A stretch of DNA of 64,000 nt from Arthrobacter sp. ok362 (GTDB lineage: Bacteria; Actinomycetota; Actinomycetes; Actinomycetales; Micrococcaceae): the NCBI RefSeq assembly GCF_900102785.1, contig NZ_FNGC01000005.1, positions 215,382 to 279,381 of the forward strand. The letters are read 5' to 3'. The translations under genes and the position numbers were made by a program. Each line of letters opens with the position of its first letter. Positions within the stretch are counted from its first letter, which is position 1. Positions 23,945-34,188 of this stretch are shown here, in pieces. The notes under the pieces were generated by a model. That model had not been told where the DNA came from. It did no database searches and saw nothing but the letters and a program-made list of their open reading frames with translations.

Positions 23945-24133
23945 CTAGGTAAAGCTGCGGTGCATCCGGGCCTGGGCGCGCAGTGAGGCCGTGAGCATGC
24001 AGATGGCCGTCCGTCTTCGGGGAACCTCAAGGACGAAAACCACCACATCACCCGGTCCTTCGTCTGCTGTCGGAACTTCGAAGTGATCGAAATATTCGGC
24101 AGCCAGCTCCTCACTTAGTGTGACGCCATGGAG
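23945..24133 (-). pseudogene. Start-less coding-like frame, possible gene fragment
   Basis: An open frame of 62 codons after a stop inside the duplicated lipoprotein tail. It reads LHGVTLSEELAAEYFDHFEV, then PTADEGPGDVVVFVLEVPRRRTAICMLTASLRAQARMHRSFT and a stop. The amino-acid pattern looks genuine, but there is no ATG, GTG or TTG before its middle. It could be a gene beheaded by the 14-bp duplication next to it, or chance. Family not recognised. Confidence 0.3.
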
Positions 24134-24160
24134 CTAGCACTTGACCGCTAGCACTTGACC
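24133..24160. repeat. Tandem 14-bp duplication at the end of the lipoprotein gene
   Basis: GCTAGCACTTGACC occurs twice in direct succession (24133-24146 and 24147-24160). Each copy encodes, on the minus strand, the final VKC and stop of the lipoprotein. An exact recent slippage or duplication product. Confidence 0.9.
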
Positions 24161-24609
24161 TCAGCCCTGAGGTCGCGGACCGCGGCCTCGACATTGGAGG
24201 CCTCGTCCCGGAGGGAATCAGCTGCCTGAGTCAACGTGGCGTTGTTAGGCACCGCGGCGACTGCGGCATTGAACTTGGCTTCGGCGGCCTTAACGGCCTC
24301 CGCCCGTTGTTGGGCGAGGTTCTCGCTTGCCTTGGCCAGCTCTTCATAGGTCTTGGATACTTCGTCTTGGGCCGCGCGGACCTGCTCGATCGTGGCGTCC
24401 GGCTTCAGCGTGGCCTTGAAATTTGCCAGGGCCGCGGCATGGGCATCGGCAGCAGCGCAGACCTGCGACACGCTCGCGGGCGGGCTCGAGATGGCCGCGG
24501 TGGGGCTCGAAGTGGCCGCCGGCGGGTTGGCGGGGCTGCATCCGGTGAGCAGAGCGACGGCGGCCCCGAGCGCGATGGATCCCACGAGGATTGCGTGCGG
24601 TCTCGACAT
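24148..24609 (-). CDS. Small exported lipoprotein with coiled-coil region
   Basis: A 153-residue lipoprotein. The signal peptide MSRPHAILVGSIALGAAVALLTGC ends in a lipobox (LLTGC), so the mature protein is anchored by Cys24 at the outer face of the membrane. A Pro/Ser/Ala-rich linker follows, then a heptad-rich helical region (DATIEQVRAAQDEVSKTYEELAKASENLAQQRAEAVKAAEAKFNAAVAAV). The last residue is a Cys. AGGAG lies 6 bases before the ATG. No named family recognised; the pattern is common among actinobacterial envelope lipoproteins. Confidence 0.8.
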   Translation of the reverse strand: MSRPHAILVGSIALGAAVALLTGCSPANPPAATSSPTAAISSPPASVSQVCAAADAHAAALANFKATLKPDATIEQVRAAQDEVSKTYEELAKASENLAQQRAEAVKAAEAKFNAAVAAVPNNATLTQAADSLRDEASNVEAAVRDLRAEVKC

Positions 24610-25046
24610 TGGAAGCTCCTCTCCCAGCTGGGCTGTTGCCTCCGAGCACCGGGGGCCATATTCATCCTCCGCCTGGCCGCGGGCGAGGTCCTCATCCGCC
24701 GGGGGTGAAATGGATGGGGATGCCCGGCCAGCCGGCACGGGTCAAATGGCTCTAGTGGGGCCGGGCGAACGCGCGTAGAAATGGTTGTGCCACGGCGGAC
24801 GGGTCCTCCGCGACTGGTGTTGAAGCCGGGGCGGGCGGTCCAGGGAAGGACGTTGGAACTTCCCTGGGCCGCCGCGGGGCTGACGGGGTTCTGCAATCAC
24901 CGGAACAGCTCACCGGAATGGGCGGGGACCAACGGTAATTCGGCGGGACCTTCGGCTCTGACAGATGGATGGCGCGGCGGTGTCCGCCCGGACGTATGCT
25001 GTTTTCATCGGTTCAGCAGTGCGTGCTTTGATCTCGAGCGTGGAAC
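24610..25046. other. Non-coding gap with a strong hairpin
   Basis: 437 bases between the divergently oriented lipoprotein and GAF-ANTAR genes. No convincing gene. The hairpin at 24834-24873 is the only structure seen. Confidence 0.5.
24834..24873. other. Long stem-loop in intergenic DNA
   Basis: GGCGGTCCAGGGAAG and CTTCCCTGGGCCGCC pair over 15 positions (one wobble) around a 10-base loop. It lies far upstream of both divergent genes, so it could be a leader structure, a small RNA terminator or a relic of a mobile repeat. Confidence 0.4.
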
Positions 25047-25865
25047 ATGACCCAAGGAACTGCAAGGGACGGCCGGCAGGATCGTCACGCCTCCTTCTGG
25101 GAGCTGCACTTCAACGACCCGGATGTCGGTGCCTTCCTCAGCGAGGCCATGAGCGAGTTTGTCGACGACATCAGTGGTCCCGGCCGTGGGATCAGCTGGG
25201 CGATCACCCTGCTCGGATCCGCGGAGGCCCTCACCCTGACCGCGGGCAGCGCACCGGCGCGGGCCGCCGATGAGGCGCAGCGCTCCTTCGACGACGGGCC
25301 GGCCCGCACGGCGGTTCGCAGCGGTGAATTTGTGTTCGTGGGCGACACTTCCCTGGAGCGCCGCTGGCCCGGGTATGCCAGCGCAGCCGCAGCCTACGGA
25401 GTCCGGTCCCTCGTGTCTGTTCCGCTGATCCCACAATCGGTATTCCATGCCGCGGTGAACCTGTATGCGCCGTGGCCGCACGTCTTCACCAGCGCAGACA
25501 TCACTGCAGCGGCACGGCTGGCCCGCCACCTGTCCCGTGCACTGCGTTTGGTCCAGGAGCTGGCGCTGAGGTCCGGAAGCAGCGCCGATCTCTCCTCGGC
25601 GCAACTCTCCCGGGCGCTGGCTGGCCTGGCGTTGCGGACGCTGGTGCGGGAGTATGGGCTTAGTGAAGAGGGAGCCCTTGACTATCTTCGGAGCGTCGCG
25701 GGCGGAGCCACGCGGGAATCCGGCGGCGGCACGGTCCATGTCCTCGTGCCCGATTCCGTTCAGGTCCAGAAAGAACCCCAGCCCAGTCCCTATGCCGCGG
25801 CACCGCACGGCGGGGACACGCCTCCCGTCCGTCGACGGCGGCGCAGGACGGGGACCCCGGCCTAG
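25047..25865 (+). CDS. GAF and ANTAR domain protein
   Basis: A 272-residue cytoplasmic regulator. A GAF sensor domain covers about residues 25-165 (GISWAITLLGSAEALTLTAG ... GVRSLVSVPLIPQSVFHAAVNLYAPWPHVFTSADITAAARLARHLSRAL). A C-terminal ANTAR RNA-binding helix set follows (ALAGLALRTLVREYGLSEEGALDYLRSVAG), then a Pro/Arg-rich tail. ANTAR proteins usually prevent transcription termination by binding paired RNA hairpins. The ribosome binding site is weak. No partner gene or target hairpin pair was identified beside it. Confidence 0.82.
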   Translation: MTQGTARDGRQDRHASFWELHFNDPDVGAFLSEAMSEFVDDISGPGRGISWAITLLGSAEALTLTAGSAPARAADEAQRSFDDGPARTAVRSGEFVFVGDTSLERRWPGYASAAAAYGVRSLVSVPLIPQSVFHAAVNLYAPWPHVFTSADITAAARLARHLSRALRLVQELALRSGSSADLSSAQLSRALAGLALRTLVREYGLSEEGALDYLRSVAGGATRESGGGTVHVLVPDSVQVQKEPQPSPYAAAPHGGDTPPVRRRRRRTGTPA

Positions 25866-25922
25866 GCGGACACCGGCACTCGGCCTGCCGCCCCGCCCAG
25901 CCGCGCTCCGCCCGGGCAGCGG

Positions 25923-26516
25923 TTAGGCAGCGCTGGCGTCTTCTTTCCCGTGGGCGTGGTCCGGGCGGAGGATCTTCAGCGCGCGGGCCCAGGCGATTAC
26001 TTGGTCAAGCAGCGTCTGCAGAGTCGTCTCCGCGGCCGCCGTCGGGATGAAGGTGCGGTAATTGACGAACTCCGTGGCCAATGGCAGCGCAACCTGGGCC
26101 CGGACGTCTGCCATCTGCAGTTCTGCCGCCACACCCCTCAGGTGTTCGACGGCGCGGATGCCGCCGCTGCTTCCGTAGCTGACGAACCCGGCCGCCTTGT
26201 TGTTCCACTCCTTGTACAGGTAGTCCAGCGCGTTTTTAAGCGCCCCGGGGATCGAGTGGTTGTACTCGCCGGTGACGAAGATGTAGCCGTCGAATCCGTC
26301 AACAGCCTCGGACCAGGCCTTGGTGTAGGGCTGGCTGTACCGGCCGAGGGAGGGCGGCAGCGGCTCGTCGAGAAGGGGGAGCCGGAAGTCGGCGACGTCG
26401 AGGACGTCAAAGGTGGCATCGCCGCGTTCTGATGCCCGGGAACTTACCCAGTCGGCGACGGCCTTTCCGAGGCGTCCGGGCCGAGTGCTCCCGAGCACGA
26501 TAGCGATGCGGATCAT
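25923..26516 (-). CDS. NADPH-dependent FMN reductase
   Basis: A 197-residue flavodoxin-fold reductase: MIRIAIVLGSTRPGRLGKAVADWV (FMN phosphate loop), DVADFRLPLLDEPLPPSLG, VTGEYNHSIPGALKNALDYLYKEWNNKAAGFVSYGSSGGIRAVEHLR. This is the SsuE/YieF/azoreductase-like family that reduces FMN, quinones or azo and nitro compounds with NAD(P)H. AAAGGAG precedes the ATG by 7 bases. It is a single gene converging on the GAF-ANTAR gene. Confidence 0.9.
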   Translation of the reverse strand: MIRIAIVLGSTRPGRLGKAVADWVSSRASERGDATFDVLDVADFRLPLLDEPLPPSLGRYSQPYTKAWSEAVDGFDGYIFVTGEYNHSIPGALKNALDYLYKEWNNKAAGFVSYGSSGGIRAVEHLRGVAAELQMADVRAQVALPLATEFVNYRTFIPTAAAETTLQTLLDQVIAWARALKILRPDHAHGKEDASAA

Positions 26517-26616
26517 GGCGGGCTCCTTTCCGGAAATTTTTTTGCCCACTATTAGAACAACAAACCGGACTGCTCGAAACTTCCGCAACCGCCACCGGTG
26601 CCACCGGATCCGGGGG

Positions 26617-27885
26617 CTAAAGCGCGACGCGCCGGCGTTCGGGCAGGATCCGTCCGCCGCGCAGGACGGTCACGAGTTCGAAGCCCGGGTCAACGGCGAT
26701 GACGTCGGCGCGCATTCCGGCCCGGAGGCCGCCGATCTCGGTTTCCAGGCCCAGGACACGGGCCGGGACCAGGGTCGCCGCCATGACGGCATGGGCAGGG
26801 CTCACGCCCGCCGCGATGGTGGTGCGGACAACCTCCAGCAGGGTCGCCGTGCCCCCGGCAAGGGCGCCGTTACTGCTCAGGGTGGCCACGCCGTCGTGCA
26901 CCACAACATCCGAACTGCCGAGTTCGTAGTCGCCGTCGGGCAGCCCGGTTGCCGCCATGGAGTCCGTCACCAGCGCGATGCCCTCGGCTCCGACCAGGTC
27001 AAACACCATCCGGACCGTCTCCGGGTCGAGGTGGACGCCGTCGCCGACGAGTTCGACAACAACCGTGCCGGCCGCCGCCAGACGCAGGCACGCGGCGACT
27101 GGTCCGGGACTGCGGTGGTGCAGGGGAGGCATGCCGTTGAACAGATGGGTTACCGTGGGCCGGGCCTGCGGCCCGAAGGCCCCGCCGGGCGCGGCCCTGC
27201 CGATGAGGTCCGCGGCGTCCGCCAGCGAGGCGGCCGCCAGGTGGGCATCGGCATCGGTGTGGCCCAGCGAGGGGGTGACGCCGTGGTCCGTGAGCATCCG
27301 GAGCAGTTCACTGGCGCCGGGCAGTTCGGGGGCGTAGGTCATGGTCCGCAGGGCCCCGCCGGCGGCCGCCAGCAGGTGCCGGAGCAGTTCAGGATCGGGG
27401 TCCCGGAGCCAGCGGGGATTCTGCGCGCCGCAGCGGGCGGAGGAGAGGAAGGGCCCTTCGGAATGGACGCCTGCGATCAGTCCCTCGGCCGCCAGGATCT
27501 TGAGTACGCCGAGCGACCGCACCAACTCGTCGCCCGGGGCCGTGACCAGGCTGGCCAGCAGGGTGGTGGTCCCGTTGCAGTGCAGGAAGTCCACCGCCTC
27601 CCGGCAGGCCCGGTCATCCCCGGTTGGGAATCCGCCGCCCGCGGCGCCATGGCAGTGGAGGTCAACAAGCCCGGGAAGCAGTGAACTGCCGTGCGGAAGC
27701 GGGATCTCCTCCGCCCCCGGGAACTGCCCGGCGTCAAAGCCGCCGCTGGGTCCCGCGTAGGCGATCCGGCCGTCTTTCACCGCCACCACGGAGTTCGGGG
27801 TGACGGCACCGTCGCTTAGGAGGGCGCCCCGCAGGAGGTAGGCGGGGCCGGCAGCGGCCTCGCGGTCCTCGAGGGTAAGGATCAT
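26617..27885 (-). CDS. nagA: N-acetylglucosamine-6-phosphate deacetylase
   Basis: A 422-residue amidohydrolase. Metal and catalytic motifs in order: LVDLHCHGAAGGGF, GVHSEGPFLS with the metal-bound glutamate, SLGHTDAD, THLFNGMPPLHHRSPG, and TDSMAATG with the catalytic Asp. NagA removes acetate from GlcNAc-6-phosphate in amino-sugar recycling. No nagB or sugar transporter is next to it. It follows purU by 75 bases on the same strand and could be read through from the sarcosine operon, but no functional link is apparent. Confidence 0.9.
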   Translation of the reverse strand: MILTLEDREAAAGPAYLLRGALLSDGAVTPNSVVAVKDGRIAYAGPSGGFDAGQFPGAEEIPLPHGSSLLPGLVDLHCHGAAGGGFPTGDDRACREAVDFLHCNGTTTLLASLVTAPGDELVRSLGVLKILAAEGLIAGVHSEGPFLSSARCGAQNPRWLRDPDPELLRHLLAAAGGALRTMTYAPELPGASELLRMLTDHGVTPSLGHTDADAHLAAASLADAADLIGRAAPGGAFGPQARPTVTHLFNGMPPLHHRSPGPVAACLRLAAAGTVVVELVGDGVHLDPETVRMVFDLVGAEGIALVTDSMAATGLPDGDYELGSSDVVVHDGVATLSSNGALAGGTATLLEVVRTTIAAGVSPAHAVMAATLVPARVLGLETEIGGLRAGMRADVIAVDPGFELVTVLRGGRILPERRRVAL

Positions 27886-27926
27886 GGTGCCTGGTTTCTG
27901 TGTGGCCGGGCGTTAGGGACAGGTAC

Positions 27927-27945
27927 AGCTAGTTGAAGACTAGCT
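27927..27945. terminator. Small hairpin between purU and nagA
   Basis: AGCTAGT-TGAAG-ACTAGCT, a perfect 7-bp stem, enlarged by outer GGTAC/GTACC. It follows purU by 15 bases. There is no T-tract, so termination is uncertain. Confidence 0.35.
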
Positions 27946-27960
27946 TGGCGGGTGCCGTAC

Positions 27961-28836
27961 CTAGCGCAGAACGACTGTCCTGTTGCCCTGGAGGATGACG
28001 CGTCCCTCGCAGTGCCAGCGGACGGCGTTGGAGAGCGCCTTGCACTCCGTGTCGCGTCCAGCGGCCACGAGGTCGTCCGGCCCGAAGGTGTGATCCACTT
28101 CCACCACCTGCTGGGCGATGATCGGCCCCTCGTCCAGCTCCGCGTTGACATAGTGGGCTGTGGCGCCGACCGTCTTCACGCCCCGGGCGTGCGCTTGGTG
28201 ATAGGGCTTCGCGCCCTTGAAGCTGGGCAGGAAGGAGTGATGAATGTTGATGGCGCGGCCATCCAGCTGGCGGGTGAGGTTGTCACTGAGGACCTGCATG
28301 TAACGGGCCAGGACCACCAGTTCCACCTCCAGCCGGTCAATCAGTTCCAGGAGCCGCTGTTCGGCCGCAGGCTTGGTGTCCGGGGTGACCGGCACGTGGA
28401 AGAAGGGGATGCCGTGCCATTCGACGGTCCGCCGGTGATCGGGATGGTTCGAGACGACGCCGACGATCTCGATGGGCAGTTCACCGGTGCGTGCCCGGTA
28501 CAGCAGATCGTTGAGGCAGTGCTCGAATTTCGAGACCATGATCAGGACCCGCCGTTTGCTGCCGTGCCGCCGCAGCTCCCAGCGCATGCCGAATTTTTCG
28601 GCGACCGGAACGAAGGCTTCCCGGAGCGTGTCCAGGGTTGTTTGGTCCCCGGCCGAGGCGAAGTGGAGCCGCATGAAGAAGTGGCCGTCCAGCTGTGAGT
28701 CGAACTGTTTGCTTTCCAGGATGTCGCAGCCCTGGTCCAGCAGGAAGCCGGACACGGCGTGGACGATCCCGCGCGTTTCCGGGCAGTCCAGGGTCAGGAC
28801 GTGCTCCACGGTTTCGGTGGTCTGGTTCTCGGTCAT
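27961..28836 (-). CDS. purU: Formyltetrahydrofolate deformylase (copy in the sarcosine operon)
   Basis: A 291-residue PurU. The N-terminal ACT domain (HVLTLDCPETRGIVHAVSGFLLDQGCDILESKQF) senses amino acid or methyl status; the C-terminal hydrolase domain shows VSKFEHCLNDLLYR, ARYMQVLSDNL, NIHHSFLPSFKGAKPYHQA and TAHYVNAELDEGPII. It splits 10-formyl-THF into formate and THF, recycling the folate loaded by demethylation. The ATG lies 2 bases after the sdaA stop, with GGAG 8 bases upstream. Last gene of the glyA-sox-sdaA-purU operon. Confidence 0.93.
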   Translation of the reverse strand: MTENQTTETVEHVLTLDCPETRGIVHAVSGFLLDQGCDILESKQFDSQLDGHFFMRLHFASAGDQTTLDTLREAFVPVAEKFGMRWELRRHGSKRRVLIMVSKFEHCLNDLLYRARTGELPIEIVGVVSNHPDHRRTVEWHGIPFFHVPVTPDTKPAAEQRLLELIDRLEVELVVLARYMQVLSDNLTRQLDGRAINIHHSFLPSFKGAKPYHQAHARGVKTVGATAHYVNAELDEGPIIAQQVVEVDHTFGPDDLVAAGRDTECKALSNAVRWHCEGRVILQGNRTVVLR

Positions 28837-28838
28837 GG

Positions 28839-30254
28839 TCAGCACTCCACAACGTTCACGGCGAGGCCCCCGCGGGAGGTTTCCTTGTACTTGGTTTTCA
28901 TGTCAGCTCCTGTTTCACGCATGGTCTTGATGGCCTTGTCCAGCGAGACTTTGTGGCTGCCGTCCCCGTGCAGGCACAGGCGGGCGGCGTTGATGGCTTT
29001 GACGCTGGCAATGGCGTTGCGTTCGATGCAGGGGATCTGCACCAGCCCGCCGACGGGGTCGCAGGTCAGGCCGAGGTTGTGTTCGATTCCGACTTCGGCG
29101 GCGTTTTCCACCTGTTCCGGGGTGCCGCCCAATACTTCGCTGAGTCCCGCCGCCGCCATGGAGCAGGCCGATCCGACTTCGCCCTGGCAGCCCACTTCTG
29201 CCCCGGAGATGGAGGCATTGATCTTGAAGAGGATCCCGACGGCGGCCGCTGCCAGCAGGAAGCGGACGACGCCGTCGTCGTTGGCTCCGGGGACGAACTT
29301 GACGTAATAGTGCAGCACGGCTGGCACGATGCCTGCAGCGCCGTTGGTGGGAGCGGTGACAATCCGTCCCCCTGCGGCGTTTTCCTCGTTGACGGCCAGC
29401 GCGAAGAGGTTCACCCATTCCATGGCAAGCAGCGGGTCAGCTGGCACTTGGTCGAGCGACGGGTTCCGGGCATCCGCCTCGGCGCTGACGGCGGATGCTG
29501 CCAGCGTCCGAAACAACGACGGGGCACGCCGTTTGACGTTCAGCCCGCCGGGCAGGATGCCTTCGGCAGCACAGCCGTTGTCCACGCACTGGCGCATGAC
29601 CGCCCACAGTGCCAAGAGCTTCTCCCGGAGTTCGGCTTCGCTGCGCCAGACGAGTTCGTTGGCCAGCATGACGTCGGAGATCGACATATTCTCGCGGTCG
29701 CATATTTCCAGGAGCTCGTTGGCCGTGGTGAAGGGGTAGGGCAGCACCGTGTCGTCTGCCACCACGTGGTCAGCGCCTTGGGCATTGCCGTCGACGACGA
29801 AGCCGCCGCCGATCGAGTAGTAGCTGCGCTCCCGGAGCACTGTTCCGGTGTGGTCCAGTGCCCGGAAGGTCATGCCGTTGGGATGGGCCGGCAGAGACTT
29901 ACGGCGGTGCAGGACCACGTCCTCGTCCCAGTTGAAGTCGACCCGGTGGTGGCCGGCGAGCCGCAGTTCGGCATCCAGGGCAGCGGCTGCCACCTGGTCA
30001 TCGGCGGTGCCCGTGTCCACATTCTCGGGGTCCTGGCCCTGAAGGCCCAGGACCACGGCCTTGTCCGAACCGTGGCCCCGGCCGGTGGCGCCGAGGGAAC
30101 CGAACAGCTCCGCCTGCACCCTGGCGGTTGAGCTCAGCTGCCCGTCGCTTTTTAGCCCGTCCGCGAACCGTTTGGCCGCCCGCATCGGGCCGACCGTGTG
30201 GGACGAGGACGGCCCGATGCCAACCGAAAACAGGTCCAGGACGCTGAGCGCCAT
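28839..30254 (-). CDS. sdaA: L-serine ammonia-lyase (iron-sulfur type)
   Basis: A 471-residue single-chain serine dehydratase. The N-terminal beta domain opens [30 protein letters not shown]. The catalytic domain holds the cluster cysteines in [22 protein letters not shown] and [18 protein letters not shown]. It converts L-serine to pyruvate and ammonia, finishing the route sarcosine, glycine, serine, pyruvate. The ATG shares one base with the soxG stop (TGATG), so translation is coupled. Confidence 0.94.
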   Translation of the reverse strand: MALSVLDLFSVGIGPSSSHTVGPMRAAKRFADGLKSDGQLSSTARVQAELFGSLGATGRGHGSDKAVVLGLQGQDPENVDTGTADDQVAAAALDAELRLAGHHRVDFNWDEDVVLHRRKSLPAHPNGMTFRALDHTGTVLRERSYYSIGGGFVVDGNAQGADHVVADDTVLPYPFTTANELLEICDRENMSISDVMLANELVWRSEAELREKLLALWAVMRQCVDNGCAAEGILPGGLNVKRRAPSLFRTLAASAVSAEADARNPSLDQVPADPLLAMEWVNLFALAVNEENAAGGRIVTAPTNGAAGIVPAVLHYYVKFVPGANDDGVVRFLLAAAAVGILFKINASISGAEVGCQGEVGSACSMAAAGLSEVLGGTPEQVENAAEVGIEHNLGLTCDPVGGLVQIPCIERNAIASVKAINAARLCLHGDGSHKVSLDKAIKTMRETGADMKTKYKETSRGGLAVNVVEC

Positions 30255-30889
30255 CAGGGGACCTCGGTGGACGCATATTCGCGCATGGCATCGAGGAGCC
30301 AGCGGCCCAGGAACTCCGCAAAGGATGCCCGCGGGAAGATCCGGTAGGTCTCTTCCGCGGTCTTCCACAGAATGGCCGGGATGCCGCCGATTTCCGTGGA
30401 CAGCGCCGTCCCGGGTTTGAAGACGCGGGGGTGCAGGTCCAGGGCGCAGCCCTTCTCCAAAACGGCACTGGCCCGGGGGCCGGTGAGTTCGAGCGTGGTG
30501 CGGTTGGCGGAGAGATCCACCACCTGGCCTTGGCCGTCCGCCAGTGCCGCAATGAGCGCCCGCGGGAGCTCCCCGCCCAGGCTTTCGTGGGATTCCGCGG
30601 GGGCCACGAGCAGGAATTCTGCCGGGCCCAGCCACAGCACCGCGGTGTCGCCGCTGCTGAGGACTTCCCCCGAAGCCGAGGGCAGGCCTCCGGTCACGGC
30701 GCCCAGCCGCTCCCCGGCCTCGCCGGCAGGATCGACCCGGAGCCCCGCCATGGTCAGAAACGGCACCTCGCGCAGCTCCACGGTGCCCGCGACGGAGCCC
30801 GCTTCAAAAGCTGTCCTCAGGAGCGACGCCGGACTCTTCCTGAGGGTCTGGATCTTCTTGGAATTTTCGAGTGCTGCAGTGTCAGCCAT
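30254..30889 (-). CDS. soxG: Sarcosine oxidase, gamma subunit
   Basis: A 211-residue SoxG. Recognisable family features are [44 protein letters not shown] and [32 protein letters not shown]. It is a structural subunit of the heterotetrameric sarcosine oxidase. Its start [11 protein letters not shown] overlaps the 3' end of soxA by 8 bases. It lies between soxA and sdaA in one operon. Confidence 0.92.
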   Translation of the reverse strand: MADTAALENSKKIQTLRKSPASLLRTAFEAGSVAGTVELREVPFLTMAGLRVDPAGEAGERLGAVTGGLPSASGEVLSSGDTAVLWLGPAEFLLVAPAESHESLGGELPRALIAALADGQGQVVDLSANRTTLELTGPRASAVLEKGCALDLHPRVFKPGTALSTEIGGIPAILWKTAEETYRIFPRASFAEFLGRWLLDAMREYASTEVP

Positions 30890-33848
30890 CTTTGCGGGTC
30901 CCTTCAGAGTCAAAAAGCACGGTTTCTGCGACGACTACGTCCACCAGTTGGTCGCCGGCGGCGGCCACCAGGGTTTCGCCAATGCGGTTGCGGCCGTTCT
31001 TGATCAGGGCCAGGGCAAACGACCTGCCCAGCGCCGCACTGTGGTAGCTCGAGGTCACGAACCCCTGCATGGGCACGGGGCCGTAGGCGGGGTTGACGGT
31101 GATGCCCTGCTCCACCAGCTGGGTGCCTTCGGGGAGCCGAATGCTGCCGTCCACGGGGAGGACGCTGACCAGGTGTTTCCGGTCGGTGCGGCCGGCGTCC
31201 TTGCGGGCGTAGGAGCGTTTGCCGATGAAGTCCTTGACCTTGGACACGACCCATTCCATGCCGGCGTCCTGCGGGGTCACGGTCCCGTCGGTGTCCTGGC
31301 CGACGATCGGGTAGCCCTTCTCCGCACGCAGCACGTGCATGGTTTCGGTGCCGTACGGCGTGATGTTGAACTCCGCGCCGGCCGCCTCCACTGCTTCCCA
31401 GGTGCTCAGCCCGTACCAGGACGGGACGTTGATTTCGTAGGCCAGTTCACCGGAGAACGAGATCCGGCAGATCCGGGCCCGGACACCGGAAGCCAGGGTG
31501 GTCTCGCGGAACGTCATGAACGGGAAGGCTTCGGGGTCCAAGCCCCCGTCGGCTGCCAGTTCCGGAGCCAGTTTGGCCACGACAGCGCGGGATTTCGGTC
31601 CGACGACGGCGATGGTGGTCCACTGCTCGGTGACGGAGGTGCAGTGCACGTCCAATTCGGGCCATTCGGTCTGCAGCCATTCCTCCAGCCAGTCCAGCAC
31701 CTTGGCGGCGCCGCCGGTGGTGGTGGTCATGAAGAACCGGTCCTCGTCCAGGCGGAGCGTGACGCCGTCGTCGAAGATCATCCCGTCCGGGGTGCACATG
31801 ACGCCGTAGCGGGCCGAGCCTGGTGCCAGTTTCTTGAACGCGTTGGTGTAGATGCGGTTCAGGAACTCGCCGGCGTCCTTGCCCCGGATCTCGATCTTGC
31901 CCAGCGTGGTGGCGTCCATGAAGCCCACGGATTCCCGGACGGCGGCACATTCGCGAAGGACTGCGGTGTCCATGTCCTCCCCGTCCTGCGGGTAGTACCA
32001 GGGCCGCTTCCACTGGCCGACGTCTTCGAAGAGGGCTCCGCGGGCAACGTGCCACGGGTGGATCGAGGTGAGACGGGCAGGGTCGAAAAGTTCTCCGCGC
32101 TGACGTCCGGCCAGCGCAGCGAACGCCACGGGGGTGAAAGGGGCACGGTACGCGGTGGTCCCGATTTCCCCAATGCTGGGTGTGCCATCGGCAGACTCCC
32201 CGCCGCCGTGCTTGAGGGCCGCGGCGATCACGCCGATCGCGTTGACCCCGGAGGTCTTGCCCTGATCGTTCGCGGTGCTGATCGAGGTATAGCGCTTGAC
32301 GTGTTCCACCGAGCGCATGCCGGCCCCGGTGGAACGCAGGACGTCGGCCACGGACTGGTCGCGCTGGAAGTCGACGAAGTGGTGGTGCCAGTCCTCCGGG
32401 CCGCCCTGTTCCCCGGGGACCAGCCAGAGCTGGCGGGTCGGGGCGGAGGCGTGCGGCGGCGTCGGCGTTACCGGCTTTGCACCGGAATCCGGACCGGAGT
32501 CGAAGCCCGCGGCGAGGACCGCCGCGGCCCCGGCGGAGACGCCTTCGGCCACGCAGTCGCCGAGGGCGAAACTGCCGCGGCCGGAGCCGGCCACCTGCTG
32601 GTTGGGAACCACGCTGTTGGGGACGAAGGCGGCGAGGTCTTCGTCCCAGCGGAGCCTGCCCTGGCGCTGGGAGTGCAGGTGTACCACCGGTGACCAGCCG
32701 CCTGAGACGGCCAGCAGGTCGCAGGCGAGTTGTTCGATTCCCGACGTGAGTTCGCCGGCGTCGTTGATGCTCCGGACGGTGACGCCGAGGACGCGTTCCT
32801 GGCCCGTGGTGTTGGCGACGGCGCTGCCGATCAGCACCCGCGTGCCGGCCGCGGCGGCTGCCGTGGCCGTTTCGCTCAATTGCGCGCGGGCGTCCACGAC
32901 GGCTTCGACGGCGATGCCGGCGGCGCGGAGGTCGGCGGCCAGGGCGTAGGCGCTGTCGTTGGTGGTGCTGATGACCACCCGGGAACCGGCGGCCACGGCG
33001 TAGCGGTTCAGGTAGGTGCGCACCGCGGAGGCGAGCATGATGCCGGGGCGGTCGTTGTTTTCGAAGACCAGCGGGCGCTCGTGGGCGCCCGGGGCCAGGA
33101 TGACCTGGGCGGCGCGGATGTGCCAGATCCGCTGGCGGGACACGCCGGGCGCGGCCGGGGTCAGGAGGTGGTCCGTCCGGTTCTGGGCCGCGATGACGTA
33201 GTTGGAGTCGTAGGAGCCGAAGGCGGTGGTGCGGTTCAGCACCGTGCACTCGGCCGCGGAGATCAGTTCGGCCTCAACATTGGCCACCCAGTCCAGGGCG
33301 GGCTGTCCTTCGATGCTCTCCGCGAGGGCAGGATCGGTGGAGCCGGACAACAGCGTGCCGCCGAGCTCGGGCTGGTCGTCAATGAGGATCACCCTGGCAC
33401 CGGCGCGGACGGCTTCCCGCGCTGCGGCCAGGCCTGCGGGTCCGCCGCCGACCACGAGGACGTCGGTGTGGACGTATTTCTTGTCGTATTCGGCGCGGTC
33501 CTCGGCCGGGTCCAGCTTGCCCAGTCCGCTGAGGAATTCGGCGCTGAGGCCGTCCACGAGGGACACCGTGGTGGCGGGGAGCATGGATTCGGCCACGTGG
33601 CCCGGGAACCGGGGGGCGACCTTGACGAGGGCGTTGGATTCCTCCACCCCGGCGGACATGATGCCGCGGGGCCGGTCCTCGTAGAGGGAGTTCCCGGCCC
33701 TCAGCCGGCCGTTCGCCAGCAGCGCGGAGGCGAGGGTGTCGCCGGGGTGGCCCGTGTACTCACAGCCATCCAGGGTGAAGCGCCAGGTGACGCTGCGGTC
33801 GATGCGGCCGCCGGTGCTAAGGCGCGCGGGCTGCGGCTGAGCGCTCAT
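30882..33848 (-). CDS. soxA: Sarcosine oxidase, alpha subunit
   Basis: A 988-residue SoxA. The N-terminal part carries a 2Fe-2S-ferredoxin-like domain ([27 protein letters not shown]) and a dinucleotide-binding domain ([28 protein letters not shown]). The C-terminal half is an aminomethyltransferase (GcvT-like) module ([26 protein letters not shown] ... [13 protein letters not shown]) that passes the methyl carbon to THF. Together with SoxB, D and G it oxidises sarcosine to glycine, methylene-THF and H2O2. The ATG at 33848 has AAGGAG upstream and a 4-base overlap with soxD. Confidence 0.95.
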   Translation of the reverse strand: MSAQPQPARLSTGGRIDRSVTWRFTLDGCEYTGHPGDTLASALLANGRLRAGNSLYEDRPRGIMSAGVEESNALVKVAPRFPGHVAESMLPATTVSLVDGLSAEFLSGLGKLDPAEDRAEYDKKYVHTDVLVVGGGPAGLAAAREAVRAGARVILIDDQPELGGTLLSGSTDPALAESIEGQPALDWVANVEAELISAAECTVLNRTTAFGSYDSNYVIAAQNRTDHLLTPAAPGVSRQRIWHIRAAQVILAPGAHERPLVFENNDRPGIMLASAVRTYLNRYAVAAGSRVVISTTNDSAYALAADLRAAGIAVEAVVDARAQLSETATAAAAAGTRVLIGSAVANTTGQERVLGVTVRSINDAGELTSGIEQLACDLLAVSGGWSPVVHLHSQRQGRLRWDEDLAAFVPNSVVPNQQVAGSGRGSFALGDCVAEGVSAGAAAVLAAGFDSGPDSGAKPVTPTPPHASAPTRQLWLVPGEQGGPEDWHHHFVDFQRDQSVADVLRSTGAGMRSVEHVKRYTSISTANDQGKTSGVNAIGVIAAALKHGGGESADGTPSIGEIGTTAYRAPFTPVAFAALAGRQRGELFDPARLTSIHPWHVARGALFEDVGQWKRPWYYPQDGEDMDTAVLRECAAVRESVGFMDATTLGKIEIRGKDAGEFLNRIYTNAFKKLAPGSARYGVMCTPDGMIFDDGVTLRLDEDRFFMTTTTGGAAKVLDWLEEWLQTEWPELDVHCTSVTEQWTTIAVVGPKSRAVVAKLAPELAADGGLDPEAFPFMTFRETTLASGVRARICRISFSGELAYEINVPSWYGLSTWEAVEAAGAEFNITPYGTETMHVLRAEKGYPIVGQDTDGTVTPQDAGMEWVVSKVKDFIGKRSYARKDAGRTDRKHLVSVLPVDGSIRLPEGTQLVEQGITVNPAYGPVPMQGFVTSSYHSAALGRSFALALIKNGRNRIGETLVAAAGDQLVDVVVAETVLFDSEGTRKDG

Positions 33849-34174
33849 TTGATTGCTCCTTCCGGGGAAACGGGGCTGGTGACGGTGGGGGCTGTGGGTC
33901 CGGTGGCGGGCCGGAGCTGGCCCATCTGGTAGATGGCCTGGATGTCGTAGGTGACGGTGTCGCGGAGCATGTTGAACCATTGCCGGCAGCCCGTGCTGTG
34001 CAGCCAGCGTTCGGCGAAGGCGCCCTTGGTGTTGTCGCGGTAGAACAGGTACTCGGCCCATTCGCGGTCCGTAAGCTCTGCCGGGTTTTCGGGGTAGGCC
34101 ACGTGGGCCTGGCCGCCGTAGTGGAATTCGGTCTCGTCGCGGGGACCGCAGTTGGGGCAGGAAATCAGGAGCAT
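33845..34174 (-). CDS. soxD: Sarcosine oxidase, delta subunit
   Basis: A 109-residue SoxD. The N-terminal [21 protein letters not shown] holds the CPNCG zinc-site cysteines and downstream His residues; [34 protein letters not shown] is the conserved family core. It is the small zinc-binding subunit of the tetrameric enzyme. It starts 14 bases after soxB and overlaps soxA by 4 bases. Confidence 0.95.
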   Translation of the reverse strand: MLLISCPNCGPRDETEFHYGGQAHVAYPENPAELTDREWAEYLFYRDNTKGAFAERWLHSTGCRQWFNMLRDTVTYDIQAIYQMGQLRPATGPTAPTVTSPVSPEGAIK

Positions 34175-34188
34175 GTCCGTACCTCTTT

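Noticed and set aside
24781..25050. Rightward 89-codon frame before the GAF-ANTAR gene
   Set aside because: Its codons lie over a long stem-loop, it lacks a ribosome binding site and its product has no recognisable pattern.
27886..27960. Riboswitch between purU and nagA
   Set aside because: Only a short simple hairpin is present; nothing resembles a known aptamer.
30372..32693. Rightward 773-codon open frame opposite soxA
   Set aside because: Antisense shadow of a real high-GC gene; its protein is Gly/Gln/His/Val-rich without family motifs, while soxA on the other strand is unmistakable.
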